Below, one piece after another: positions 31,797 through 41,330 of a stretch of 57,446 bases of DNA. The notes under the pieces are model-generated. The model did no database searches. It was not told where the DNA came from and saw only the letters and a program-made list of their open reading frames with translations. Source of the stretch: an uncultured Bacteroides sp. (GTDB lineage: Bacteria > Bacteroidota > Bacteroidia > Bacteroidales > Bacteroidaceae); NCBI RefSeq assembly GCF_910578895.1, contig NZ_CAJTSC010000019.1, positions 1-57,446 on the forward strand, read 5' to 3'. Position numbers and translations under genes: made by a program. How positions within the stretch are numbered: the first letter of the stretch is position 1; each line of letters begins with the position of its first letter.

Positions 31797-31911
31797 GGCA
31801 CGGAGACGTAGGGCGCGGAAACACTGAGACCCGGAGAAATGCGGAGAGAGAACCAAGAATTGATTCTGCTCTCCTTTTGCATTTCTCCGGGTCTCAGTGT
31901 TTCTGCGTGCC
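31797..31911. terminator. Bidirectional terminator, 24-bp perfect inverted repeat
   Basis: 31819-31842 (AAACACTGAGACCCGG...) pairs exactly with 31879-31902 between two convergent genes. Outer words GGCACG (31797) and CGTGCC (ending 31911) also match. Belongs to the same CACTGAGAC / CACAGAGAC hairpin family as 24961 and 55055. Confidence 0.75.
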
Positions 31912-31957
31912 GAACCGTTTTCATTCATCCGGCGGGGGATGATGTGCGTTTGTCAAA

Positions 31958-33925
31958 TCAGTCGGGCAGCGGAACCATCGGCCGGCGCCCGTGGTTCAGT
32001 TTCAGTCCCAATTGGTAGGACTCGGGACCGTGGAGGTTCTTTATATCCATTTCGCCCAGATTTACCAGGATGCCGCGTGCCATGAGTCCGGCGTCTTCGT
32101 TCGCTTTGCGCGGCAGGGTTTCGGCTTTCTCTTTCAGGTCTGCCAGGTGCACGCGGATGGCGGGGTGCATGGCTTTATCCAAAGAGAGGCATTCCAATAG
32201 GGAATAACCTATTTTCCGGTCGGCCTCTTTTGCCGGGTTGTTCAGGCGCTCGATGCCTTTGGCGGTCTCTCCCAGATAGGCGGCGGCGTAGGCGGCTTCG
32301 CAGGCTATGTAGGGGTCTGCATCGTTCAGCAGGGCAAGCAGGGCGGCAGGGCAACTTTTTAACTCTCCTTTGGCTCCGAGTTGTGCCATGCCCACCGATG
32401 CCCAGTAGCGCATTTCGGGATATTGGCTGGAGAGTGCTTTCTCCAGCGCCGGGGCATCGCTTGCGCGGGCTGTGCCCGCCAGTTCCACGAGGTTGTACAG
32501 CTCGTCCAGAGGATATTTCTCTTTACGCACTTTATCATATAATAGTACGCGCTCGCGCGAGGTAGGCAGGAAGAAACCCAGGTCCTCCGTAGCACGGATA
32601 TGGTCGGCAAGCGCTTTGCGCATCTTTGCCAATACTTCCGCATATTCGGGAGCACCGGACAGGTCGTGCAGTTCGCCCGGGTCTTTCTCGAGGTCGAACA
32701 GCATTTCGGCAGGATGGGCGCCGAATGTCTGTGCCCAGCCGGGGTTGGTGTTGTGTCCGCCCAATACCAGCTTGTCCCACGCTTTGTTGGAGGGCATGCC
32801 CCATTGGTAATAGTTGCGCAGGGCAAACTGCCGGTAGGGGATGTAGCTGCGGAGGTATTTGAAGCGTCCGTCGGTGGCGGCGCGCACCGGCATGTAGTGG
32901 TGCAGCTGGTTGGCTGCCAGTGCAAACTGTATTTCACGCTTTTCATCGGAAGCGTATTTGCCGAACAGGGCTTTTCCCTGCATGTGCTTGGGCGGTTTTA
33001 TGCCTGCCAGGCTGAGTACGGTAGGACCTAAGTCGGTGAAGTTGACCAGTGAGTAGTCTTTCCCCGACGCCCTCTCTCCTGCCAGGTGTTGCCATTTGGG
33101 TGGGAAATAGGCTATCAGCGGCACTTCAAGCCCGCTTTCGTACAGATAGCCCTTGCCGCGCGGCACGCAACCGCCGTGGTCGCTGAAGAAGAAGATAATC
33201 GTGTTGTCGTCCAATCCCTTCTCTTTCAAGTCTTTCAGGAAGAAGCCCAGCCATGTGTCCACATCTTGCACGGCTTCCAGGTGTCCGGCGTAGTCGGAAC
33301 GTACTTCGGGCAGGTCGGGCACGTAAGAGGGCAAGGTGAGCAATTCGGGATAAATCCCCTCTTTGGTGTAGTCTCTCCGTCCGTCGGTGTGGAACGTGCG
33401 TATGCGCCCCATGTGCGAGGTCACGGTGTTGTAGACGGCGAAGAAGGGTTGGTCTTTGCCACGCTTCGGGCTGCTGTAGGAGGCTTCTTTCGTGCATTCG
33501 TCCCAACAGATTTTGTTGTCGGTCGTGGAGTTGTAATGCGTTTTGTTGTTGTTGACGCAATAATATCCGGCATCGCGCAGCCATTGCGGGAAGAAGATGT
33601 TTGCCGGAGTGTCGTACGGAACCGGATGGATGTCCATCCCGTAGGTGGAGGAGTAGCAGCCGGTGATGAGCGACGAGCGTGCGGCGGAACTTTGCGGAGC
33701 CACCGACCACGCGTTCATGAACTGTATGCCGTGGGCGGCAAGGCTGTCCGCGTTGGGCGTGTGCACATCCTTGTTGCCGTAACAACCGAACTCGTAGGCG
33801 CTGGTGTCTTCGAAGGTGAGCCAAAGGATGTTGGGACGTTCCTTTTTTTTGTTGTCCGCCGCGCCTGCTTGGGCGGCATGTAGTCCGCAGAAAGCAGTGC
33901 ACATTAATAGAGGTAAGTTCTTCAT
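31958..33925 (-). CDS. Secreted serine-type sulfatase (S1 family, N-sulfatase-like)
   Basis: A 655-residue periplasmic sulfatase with a signal peptide (MKNLPLLMCTAFCGLHAAQA). The core starts RPNILWLTFEDTSAYEFGCYG, metal ligand D40. The active-site motif is S79-S80-A81-A82-R83 in APQSSAARSSLITG, so Ser79 would be converted to formylglycine by an anaerobic maturase; the usual P-S of CxPSR is A-A. FFFSDHGGCVPRGKG supplies further ligands. About residues 500-620 look like HEAT-type repeats, as in some heparan N-sulfatase-like proteins. Divergent from the PUL genes and presumably part of them. The exact sulfate ester cleaved cannot be told from sequence alone. Confidence 0.85.
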   Translation of the reverse strand: MKNLPLLMCTAFCGLHAAQAGAADNKKKERPNILWLTFEDTSAYEFGCYGNKDVHTPNADSLAAHGIQFMNAWSVAPQSSAARSSLITGCYSSTYGMDIHPVPYDTPANIFFPQWLRDAGYYCVNNNKTHYNSTTDNKICWDECTKEASYSSPKRGKDQPFFAVYNTVTSHMGRIRTFHTDGRRDYTKEGIYPELLTLPSYVPDLPEVRSDYAGHLEAVQDVDTWLGFFLKDLKEKGLDDNTIIFFFSDHGGCVPRGKGYLYESGLEVPLIAYFPPKWQHLAGERASGKDYSLVNFTDLGPTVLSLAGIKPPKHMQGKALFGKYASDEKREIQFALAANQLHHYMPVRAATDGRFKYLRSYIPYRQFALRNYYQWGMPSNKAWDKLVLGGHNTNPGWAQTFGAHPAEMLFDLEKDPGELHDLSGAPEYAEVLAKMRKALADHIRATEDLGFFLPTSRERVLLYDKVRKEKYPLDELYNLVELAGTARASDAPALEKALSSQYPEMRYWASVGMAQLGAKGELKSCPAALLALLNDADPYIACEAAYAAAYLGETAKGIERLNNPAKEADRKIGYSLLECLSLDKAMHPAIRVHLADLKEKAETLPRKANEDAGLMARGILVNLGEMDIKNLHGPESYQLGLKLNHGRRPMVPLPD

Positions 33926-34032
33926 CTTATATCAGTTTTTTTTATTAACGGTACGCTAAGGTAGGACATTCGGGGGGAATACGTGCCCTTTGGTGTGCAA
34001 AAAGCTGTCAATATTGTGCTTAAGGGTCGTTT

Positions 34033-34102
34033 TTCGACAAATTTGATAGGAATTGGACAATATTAGGGCTGCTCTTGGACAGGCGTTGCGGGGTATTGGA
34101 TA
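34033..34102 (+). promoter_or_regulatory. Phased TTGGACA repeats upstream of the PUL operon
   Basis: TTCGACA (34033), TTGGACA (34053), TTGGACA (34075) and TTGGATA (34096) are spaced 20, 22 and 21 bp. They end 30 bases before the -7 box. AraC-type domains of hybrid two-component regulators are expected to bind direct repeats at two-turn spacing, and such a regulator is encoded downstream. Confidence 0.5.
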
Positions 34103-34132
34103 AAAGAACGGCGGCATGTGGGCCGAAAGCCT

Positions 34133-34140
34133 TACTTTTG
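34133..34140 (+). promoter_or_regulatory. -7 box of the first PUL gene
   Basis: TACTTTTG lies 26 bases before the ATG at 34167. No good -33 element is present, consistent with an activator-dependent promoter. Confidence 0.5.
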
Positions 34141-34166
34141 AGACATAAATCTTAAATATCGATGGT

Positions 34167-36068
34167 ATGAGAAATCTCTTCGTTGCAGCACTGTTTTGTG
34201 TGCTCTCTTTATCCGGACAAGTACGTGCCGGGAATATCGTTTTTTCGGATAATGACTTACGCGGTGAAGCGGAACGGTTGTTGGTGGAGTGGGTGGATGC
34301 GCTGCTCGCCCATCAATGCGCGGGAATGGGACCTACGCTCGACGGCGGCATCTTATGTCCTGCATGCGCCCGCATTCACGGGCGGATAGGTGACGCCGTG
34401 TTGCCTTTGATGTATCTGGCGGACAGGACCGGGAATGAAAAATACTTGTCTGCCGCCAAGCGTCTGATGACTTGGATGGAAAACGTGCATCGTCCGGACG
34501 GTTCGTGGATGAATGACGTACATGTGTCGGACTGGAGCGGTACGACCGTATTTGCCGCTATTGCCCTGTATGAGGCGTTGCACTATCACGGACATCTGCT
34601 GGACGATTCCACCCGAAACCACTGGAAGCGGCAACTGCTGGAAGCCGGTGATTTTATGATGCGGAACCCTCAGATGTACAGCCGCCGCATGCAGGGAAGT
34701 ATGAAGCGTCTGAACAATGTGAACTATTCCGCCTCGGTCACTTATGCCTTGCAAGCCCTTGGCGGGATGTTTGATCGTCCGGATTTTAAAGCGGAGGCGC
34801 GGGTTGTGGCTTCGGATTTGCGGAGCTTTTTCACGGCAAACGACTGCTTCTTGTATGGAGAAGGACCTAAAATCTGGAGCCCGACAAAGAACGGCTGCCT
34901 TCCCGTCGATTTAGGCTATAACATCGAAGAGTCGCTGCCCAATCTGGCTTATTATGCGCTTATGGTGGACGACCGGGAGTTGTTGGCAATTGTGGAACGC
35001 TCCATGAATACCCATTTGGAATTTATGCTGCCCGATGGAGCGTGGGATAACAGCTGGGGCACGCGCAGCTTTAAGTGGACCTATTGGGGCGGACGTACAA
35101 GCGACGGGTTCATGGGTGGTTATTATGCTTTGGCAGAGCGCCATCCGGAGTATCTGGAAGCTATCCGCCGCAATGTGCGGCTATTGGCAAGGTCTACGGC
35201 AAACGGGCTGCTTCATGCCGGCAGGGATTATCGTGCCTCTGGGATTCCGGCTTGCATCCACCACACTTTCGGGCATGCCAAAGCGCTGACTGCTTTCCTG
35301 GAACTGCCGCCTGTCAAGGCGAAGCCCGGGAAGGCTCTGCCGCGCGATGCGGAGTATGGCGTGAAATTCTTCCGGGATATCCGTACATGGCTGGTGGCGG
35401 AAGGACCCTGGAGGGCTACATTTACAGGATACGATGCCGAGTATAAAGTAAAGGGGACGCATCCCATGGGCGGTGCCGTTTCGTTGCTGTGGCATGCACA
35501 GGCAGGTCCCGTATTTGCCGCCACGATGAACCGCTATACGTTGATAGAAGCGCCCAATATGCAGAGCAACAGCCGTAAACATATAATGAGCGGCACTCCG
35601 AGGGTAGAGATGGTGCAGTACGGAACAGTCTACAGTAACCTCGACGACCTGGATGCGGACATCGTTTATACCAAGGAGAAAGATGCGCACCGCTTCCATG
35701 TGAGCACGCATCTGGTGGATATCGATCAGCACTCCCCGGTTCAAGGTCCGATACCGGTGGATATGGATTATGTCTATTCCAAGCAGGGTGTGACCATAAG
35801 CATGGAGCATTGTCCTCTTTCCGCCTGTCTGGTTTTGCCGGTGATTGCTTCGCCCTCGGACGTAGCCGAAATGGGTCCGAAGGATATGCGCATCCGTAGA
35901 GCGGACGGGACACTGGAGGTTACGTGTGTAAACGGGCAATTGAAAGTGGCTCCTACCGATGAAGACGGGCGTATATTCAATCTGGTGCCGGGTTTCTCTT
36001 TTATCCCTCTGCAGGTATTCCCGGAGAGCCCGGACAAAAAAATGGTAGTCAAAATCATGTATAATTAA
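34167..36068 (+). CDS. Secreted alpha/alpha-toroid-like protein, possible polysaccharide lyase or glycosidase
   Basis: A 633-residue protein with a signal peptide (MRNLFVAALFCVLSLSGQVRA). Residues 30-390 are helical with repeated short hydrophobic periods; motifs include GGILCPACARIHGRIGDAVLPLMYLA (C64, C67), DGSWMNDVHVSDWSGTTVFAAIALYEALHYHG, WGTRSFKWTYWGGRTSDGFMGGYYAL and GIPACIHHTFGHAKALTAFLE. Residues 400-633 are beta-rich (WHAQAGPVFAATMNRY), the layout of a toroid plus beta-sandwich lyase. I cannot assign a CAZy family. Position at the head of a lyase/KdgF PUL argues for uronic-acid chain cleavage. Function is inference. Confidence 0.6.
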   Translation: MRNLFVAALFCVLSLSGQVRAGNIVFSDNDLRGEAERLLVEWVDALLAHQCAGMGPTLDGGILCPACARIHGRIGDAVLPLMYLADRTGNEKYLSAAKRLMTWMENVHRPDGSWMNDVHVSDWSGTTVFAAIALYEALHYHGHLLDDSTRNHWKRQLLEAGDFMMRNPQMYSRRMQGSMKRLNNVNYSASVTYALQALGGMFDRPDFKAEARVVASDLRSFFTANDCFLYGEGPKIWSPTKNGCLPVDLGYNIEESLPNLAYYALMVDDRELLAIVERSMNTHLEFMLPDGAWDNSWGTRSFKWTYWGGRTSDGFMGGYYALAERHPEYLEAIRRNVRLLARSTANGLLHAGRDYRASGIPACIHHTFGHAKALTAFLELPPVKAKPGKALPRDAEYGVKFFRDIRTWLVAEGPWRATFTGYDAEYKVKGTHPMGGAVSLLWHAQAGPVFAATMNRYTLIEAPNMQSNSRKHIMSGTPRVEMVQYGTVYSNLDDLDADIVYTKEKDAHRFHVSTHLVDIDQHSPVQGPIPVDMDYVYSKQGVTISMEHCPLSACLVLPVIASPSDVAEMGPKDMRIRRADGTLEVTCVNGQLKVAPTDEDGRIFNLVPGFSFIPLQVFPESPDKKMVVKIMYN

Positions 36069-36070
36069 TA

Positions 36071-36078
36071 TATTTTTG
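36071..36078 (+). promoter_or_regulatory. -7 box of the hybrid two-component gene
   Basis: TATTTTTG lies 32 bases before the ATG at 36111, giving the regulator its own promoter. Confidence 0.4.
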
Positions 36079-36110
36079 TTTCTTTGTCTTGTACTATTAA
36101 TATATAATGT

Positions 36111-39100
36111 ATGGAGCTATTTCGTTTTTTACTAACGTTATGTGGAATGCTGTTTGCCGGCATCGGGCTTGCCGAGGAGATAGATGGGATGCGTTTCACT
36201 CATATAGGTTTGGAAGATGGATTGTCGCATAGTACAATATTCGGAATTAACCAGGACAAGGAAGGCAATTTGTGGTTTGCCACTTACGACGGGCTTAATA
36301 AATATGACGGTTATAATTTTACGGTCTATCGCCATCAATATAAGGACCCCAAGAGCATAGCCAGTGACATCATCCGTTGTGTGGCTGTTGATGACGACAA
36401 CCGTATCTGGATAGGAACACGTGACGGTCTGTCGCTCTATAACCGCCGTCAGAATGAGTTTTCCAATTTCTATTATAACAGAAAAGAACAGAATGTGGCT
36501 ATCGCTAATATAGTGCCTCTGCAAAAGGATTGGCTGATGCTCGGAACGTCGGAGGGCATCTTGTTGTTCGATGTAAAGGACGGACGATTTATAGGCGATA
36601 CTTTATCTACGGCTTTGCATTCGCTGAAGCCCACCACATTGGTGAAGTCGGAAGAGTGTGTGTACATTGGTACGGAGGGCGGGTTGTATACCTGTTTTTT
36701 ACGTGACGGTTCGCTGCAAAAACTGGTGGAACTGCCTGCCAAAGTACAGATAAACGGGATTTTATGCCAGATGTCTAATCGGCTATGGATAGCCACCGAG
36801 GGTAGCGGACTGTACATATATGACCTGAAGACTAAAAAGCTGAGGAACTATCGCTACGAGGATAAGACGTCCGGCTTGAGTTCCAATTATGTGCGTTCGC
36901 TCGCATTGGACCGGGAGAACCGCTTATGGGTAGGGACTTATAACGGATTGAATATATACGATGAAGGGAAAGATTGTTTTTCCTCATTGGAGAGTTCCAT
37001 GACCGAGGCGGGAACCTTGTCTCAGAATTCGGTGCGTTGCATATTCAGGGATACGCAAGGCGGCATGTGGCTGGGGACGTATTGGGGAGGGCTGAACTAT
37101 TATCACCCCTTGTGCAACCGTTTCCAGCAGATAAAGCATATCCCGTTCCGCAACTCATTAAGCGACAATGTGATAAATTGTATCGTAGAAGACAGGAAGA
37201 GCAATCTGTGGATTGGTACAAGTGACGGCGGCTTGAACTTCTATGACAGTGCGACGAAGAGCTATAAAAACTACCTGTTCAATCCCGATGCGTCGGATGG
37301 GGTTCCTTTCAAGGATATCAAGACTGTGTATGTGGACGAACCTACCGATAAGGTATATGTAGGTGCCCATGCCGGCGGCATGATGGTGCTGCATCGTAAA
37401 ACGGGAAAGAAGGAGTTCTATAACCAGCAGAACAGCGGTTTGCCAAGTAATCATATCTATTCCATTATCTCGGATGAGAAAGGGGGGCTTTGGATATCTT
37501 CTTTGGATTACTTGTTGCATTTCGACATTGCGGAGAAGCGTTTTACCGTTATAGACGAAGATGTGGAGGGGCGCCCCATACAAAAATCTAATCTTTTGTT
37601 GTTCAGGGACTCTGAAAAACGTATTTGGGTGGGTGGCAAACTGGGGCTTTCCGTATACAATCAGTTTGGCATGTCTTTGCAGGCTAATGCCGATTTCCCT
37701 ATAACCACCGATTTAAAGCAGTCTTTTGTGAATTGCATTTATGAGGATTTATCCGGTGATATATGGGTCGGTACGCGTAACGGGCTTTTTGCCCTGCGCG
37801 AAGGTGATAAGGAGCTTTTGCAATATACGACGGACGACGGTTTGCCGAGTAATGTTATCTACGGAGTTTTGGAAGACGGCTATGGGCGTTTGTGGATAAG
37901 TAGCAACCAGGGACTGAGCTGTTTCAATCCCGACAGCCGGAAATTGCGTAATTTCACGGTAGTAGACGGCTTGCAGAGCAATCAGTTTAATGCCGGTTCT
38001 TATTGTCGCATCAGCAATGGACACATGTTGTTTGGCGGCATTAACGGAATTACTTCCTTCCGTCCGGAGACGCTGATAGATAACCCTTATACGCCCAAGC
38101 CGGTAATCAACAAGCTTTTCGTATTCAACAAGGAAGTGCTGCCGAATGACGGAACCGGGATACTTAAGGAAAACATCGAATGTGTCGACCATATCACGCT
38201 GAAATCTTCCCAGAACTCTTTTTCCATCTCATTTGTCGTGTCTAATTATATAGCGGGCGTGCACAATACTTTTGCTTATAAACTGGAAGGATATAATGAG
38301 GAGTGGTATAAGCAGGGCGATATAAGTCCGGTATCCTATTCCAATTTGCCGGCAGGAGACTATACATTCCTTTTGAAAGCTGCCAATAATGATGGAAAGT
38401 GGAGCAAGGAAGTGGCGGCTCTCCACATCCGGGTGCTTCCGGTCTGGTATTGTACCTGGTGGGCGCTTTCGCTTTTCGTAGTCTCTTTCCTCCTGCTGCT
38501 TTTCGGCATATTCCGTTTCTTCTGGCTGCGTAAAAGCATGCAGACGGAAATCCGCATGGAACGGTTGGACAAGGAGAAGCAGGAAGAAATCAGTCAGATG
38601 AAAATCCGCTTTTATATTGATATCTCCCATGAACTTCGTACCCCTCTTACCTTGATTGTCACTCCGTTGCAGGAACTTATCGAACGTGTTAAAGGGCATT
38701 GGGAGCATGAAAAGCTGTCGTACATCCAGCGCAATACGAACCGCCTGTTGCATCTGGTCAACCAGCTAATGGATTACCGTCGTGCCGAATTGGGTATTTT
38801 CGAACTGCGTCCCGTATATGCCAATGCCTATAAAAAGGTATTGGGCAGTTTCTTGAACTATGAAAATCTGTCGAAAAGAAAGGATATAGATTATAACTTG
38901 TACACCGAACTGCAAGATGAGGAGTTGTTGTTTGATGAGACCTATTTGGATTTGATTGTAAACAACCTGCTCTCAAACGCTTTTAAATATACGGAAAAAG
39001 GGGAGTGCATTACCGTACGTCTTTATAAGGAGAATAATTACCTGGTCCTGCAAGTGATTGATACGGGCAACGGCATTCCGCAAGAGAAGCAGAAAAGGAT

Positions 39101-40151
39101 ATTTGAACGTTTTTATCAGGCGGAAAGCGGACATGAAGGAAGCGGCATAGGGCTGTCGTTGGTGCAACGTCTGGTAGATTTGCATCATGGACGCATCACC
39201 TTGGAAAGCAAGGTGGGCGAAGGCTCCACATTCTCCATTTATATACCGCAGGATAAATCGGTGTATACCTCCGAAGAGTTGCTGGCACAGGAAGGAAGCG
39301 TCAAGGAGCAGCGCGCTTATTATACCAATGCGCACGATGTCTATGTCGATGATGAAGAACCGTTGGAAACAAGTGCGTTGGCGGACGGGGAAAAAGAAAA
39401 GCGGGGGACGATTTTGGTTGTGGATGATAACCTGGAACTCCGGCAATATTTGGTGAGCGGCTTATCAAGCGATTTTAATTTGTTGGAAGCGGACAACGGT
39501 CAGAAAGCCTTGGATGTATTGAAAGAGCAGAGCGTCGATTTGGTGATTACCGATGTCATGATGCCTGTGATGGATGGCGTGAAATTATGCAAGGCTATCA
39601 AGCAAAACATACGTACTTGCCATATTCCTGTGTACATGCTCTCGGCAAAAGTCGACACGAAATACCAGTTGGAAGGTTTCCAGGTGGGAGCGGACGATTA
39701 TATCCCTAAGCCTTTCTCTATGCCAATCTTGAAAAACAAGATACTGAATGTGTTGCGTACGCGTTACCGTGCTTTTGAGCACTATTCCAATACCACTGAA
39801 GTGGAACCGGAAAAACTGGCAAACAACACAATGGACGAAGAACTGTTGAGAAAGGCGATAGCCGTGATTGAAAAGAACATGGATAATGTAGAGTTCTCAA
39901 CGGAACAGTTTGCCAGCGAGATGAATATGAGCCGATCCAATCTTCACCTGAAGCTGAAGGCGATTACGGGCAAGTCGGCGATTGACTTTATCCATAAGAT
40001 ACGTTTCAACCGTGCTTGCCAGTTGTTGAAAGAGGGCAAGTATACGGTTTCCGAAATCAGTTTCATGGTAGGGTATAATACCCCTTCCTATTTTGCCGCC
40101 CGTTTCAAGAAATATATGGGATGCCTTCCTACAGAGTATGGGAAGAAATAA
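36111..40151 (+). CDS. Hybrid two-component system regulator (HTCS)
   Basis: A 1346-residue inner-membrane sensor-regulator. Order: signal segment (1-22), periplasmic two-bladed-propeller repeats with many GLPSNVIYG / LWIGTxxGL motifs, a Y_Y_Y domain (about 700-775), a membrane span (about 784-807), histidine kinase with H840 in DISHELRTPLTLIV and ATP-binding DTGNGIPQEKQKRIFERFYQ, a receiver with D1105/D1106 and phospho-acceptor D1148, and a C-terminal AraC-type HTH (EISFMVGYNTPSYFAARFKKYMG). All catalytic residues are present. It should sense an oligosaccharide from the PUL substrate and activate the PUL promoters. Confidence 0.95.
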   Translation: MELFRFLLTLCGMLFAGIGLAEEIDGMRFTHIGLEDGLSHSTIFGINQDKEGNLWFATYDGLNKYDGYNFTVYRHQYKDPKSIASDIIRCVAVDDDNRIWIGTRDGLSLYNRRQNEFSNFYYNRKEQNVAIANIVPLQKDWLMLGTSEGILLFDVKDGRFIGDTLSTALHSLKPTTLVKSEECVYIGTEGGLYTCFLRDGSLQKLVELPAKVQINGILCQMSNRLWIATEGSGLYIYDLKTKKLRNYRYEDKTSGLSSNYVRSLALDRENRLWVGTYNGLNIYDEGKDCFSSLESSMTEAGTLSQNSVRCIFRDTQGGMWLGTYWGGLNYYHPLCNRFQQIKHIPFRNSLSDNVINCIVEDRKSNLWIGTSDGGLNFYDSATKSYKNYLFNPDASDGVPFKDIKTVYVDEPTDKVYVGAHAGGMMVLHRKTGKKEFYNQQNSGLPSNHIYSIISDEKGGLWISSLDYLLHFDIAEKRFTVIDEDVEGRPIQKSNLLLFRDSEKRIWVGGKLGLSVYNQFGMSLQANADFPITTDLKQSFVNCIYEDLSGDIWVGTRNGLFALREGDKELLQYTTDDGLPSNVIYGVLEDGYGRLWISSNQGLSCFNPDSRKLRNFTVVDGLQSNQFNAGSYCRISNGHMLFGGINGITSFRPETLIDNPYTPKPVINKLFVFNKEVLPNDGTGILKENIECVDHITLKSSQNSFSISFVVSNYIAGVHNTFAYKLEGYNEEWYKQGDISPVSYSNLPAGDYTFLLKAANNDGKWSKEVAALHIRVLPVWYCTWWALSLFVVSFLLLLFGIFRFFWLRKSMQTEIRMERLDKEKQEEISQMKIRFYIDISHELRTPLTLIVTPLQELIERVKGHWEHEKLSYIQRNTNRLLHLVNQLMDYRRAELGIFELRPVYANAYKKVLGSFLNYENLSKRKDIDYNLYTELQDEELLFDETYLDLIVNNLLSNAFKYTEKGECITVRLYKENNYLVLQVIDTGNGIPQEKQKRIFERFYQAESGHEGSGIGLSLVQRLVDLHHGRITLESKVGEGSTFSIYIPQDKSVYTSEELLAQEGSVKEQRAYYTNAHDVYVDDEEPLETSALADGEKEKRGTILVVDDNLELRQYLVSGLSSDFNLLEADNGQKALDVLKEQSVDLVITDVMMPVMDGVKLCKAIKQNIRTCHIPVYMLSAKVDTKYQLEGFQVGADDYIPKPFSMPILKNKILNVLRTRYRAFEHYSNTTEVEPEKLANNTMDEELLRKAIAVIEKNMDNVEFSTEQFASEMNMSRSNLHLKLKAITGKSAIDFIHKIRFNRACQLLKEGKYTVSEISFMVGYNTPSYFAARFKKYMGCLPTEYGKK

Positions 40152-40171
40152 CAGGGATATTGCATGTTGTT

Positions 40172-41308
40172 ATGATGAAGACAAATACTTTATACATCTT
40201 TTTTTTAATGTTTGCCGCTTCCCTGCTTATGTCATGCGGGTGGGAGAAGAGGCCGGACTTTCTTATAATCAGGAAGGACAGTCTGCAATACGAGGGAAAA
40301 ACGGTTGAGCTTTTTAAAATAACCAACAAGCAGGGAATGACCGTTGAGGTTACCAACTACGGAGCGTCTCTGGCTTTTGTCTCCGCACCCGACAGGAACG
40401 GGGTTTTCGAGCCAGTGGTTTTAGGTCTCGACAGTCTGCGGCACTATTTGGGCAGGCAACCTAAGCTTGGTGCTACCGTAGGGAGGTTTGCAAACAGAAT
40501 TAGAAATGCGGAGTTCAGTTTGGACAATGCCCTCTACCGGTTGGAAAAGAATAATAAGGCACATTCTATTCATGGCGGAGTGAAAGGATTTCATACCCGG
40601 GTGTTTGATACCGATACATCGTATGTCGTCAAAGATACTGCGGTGGTTGTGTTCAGGTATTTAAGTCCGGACCGGGAGGGAGGTTTCCCCGGAAATCTGA
40701 ACCTTTCGTTGGCTTATAAGCTGACCGGTAACAATGAGGTTATTTTGGATTACGAGGCATCGACGGACAAGCCTACTGTGGTTAATCTCACCAATCATAG
40801 CTATTTCAACCTGACCGGATGCAACGAAAATATACTGGACCATTATTACAGGATTGCGGCAGACTCGATAACGTCGGTCGACTCCATGGGCATTCCGACG
40901 GGAGAACTGGCGGCAGTGGCAGGAACGGATTATGATTTCAGGACTTTACAATCGGTAAGGCAACGTATCGGGAAGTTGGGAAGAGGATATGACACCAATT
41001 ATAAACTCAATAAGCAACCGGGCGCTTTGACGCTTGCGGCGGAAGTCGTAGAACCGGTTTCCGGCAGGGTATTGAAAGCATATACCACCGAGCCGGGCAT
41101 GCAGTTCTATACCCCGGCTTCCGATTTAAGTTATTTGAAAGGGTATGCGCACCACTCTTATGGAAGATATTACGGTTTCTGTCTTGAAATGCAGCATTTC
41201 CCGGACTCGCCTCACAATCCTCATTTCCCGACCACCGTGCTGTTGCCGGGAGAAACTTATCGGCAAATTACTGTATATAAATTTGAAGTATTACCTGAAA
41301 CAAACTAA
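40172..41308 (+). CDS. Aldose 1-epimerase (mutarotase) lipoprotein
   Basis: A 378-residue mutarotase. The N-terminal MMKTNTLYIFFLMFAASLLMSCGWEK is a lipoprotein signal with lipobox LMSC. The GalM fold shows VTNYGASLAFV, GATVGRFANRI, HSIHGGVKGFHTRVF with catalytic His, and TNHSYFNLTG. It starts 20 bp after the HTCS stop; the open frame extends upstream into that gene, so the ATG at 40172 or 40175 is chosen on the signal peptide. It probably interconverts anomers of monosaccharides freed outside the cytoplasm. Confidence 0.9.
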   Translation: MMKTNTLYIFFLMFAASLLMSCGWEKRPDFLIIRKDSLQYEGKTVELFKITNKQGMTVEVTNYGASLAFVSAPDRNGVFEPVVLGLDSLRHYLGRQPKLGATVGRFANRIRNAEFSLDNALYRLEKNNKAHSIHGGVKGFHTRVFDTDTSYVVKDTAVVVFRYLSPDREGGFPGNLNLSLAYKLTGNNEVILDYEASTDKPTVVNLTNHSYFNLTGCNENILDHYYRIAADSITSVDSMGIPTGELAAVAGTDYDFRTLQSVRQRIGKLGRGYDTNYKLNKQPGALTLAAEVVEPVSGRVLKAYTTEPGMQFYTPASDLSYLKGYAHHSYGRYYGFCLEMQHFPDSPHNPHFPTTVLLPGETYRQITVYKFEVLPETN

Positions 41309-41330
41309 TTTTGTATTAAAATTATCGATT

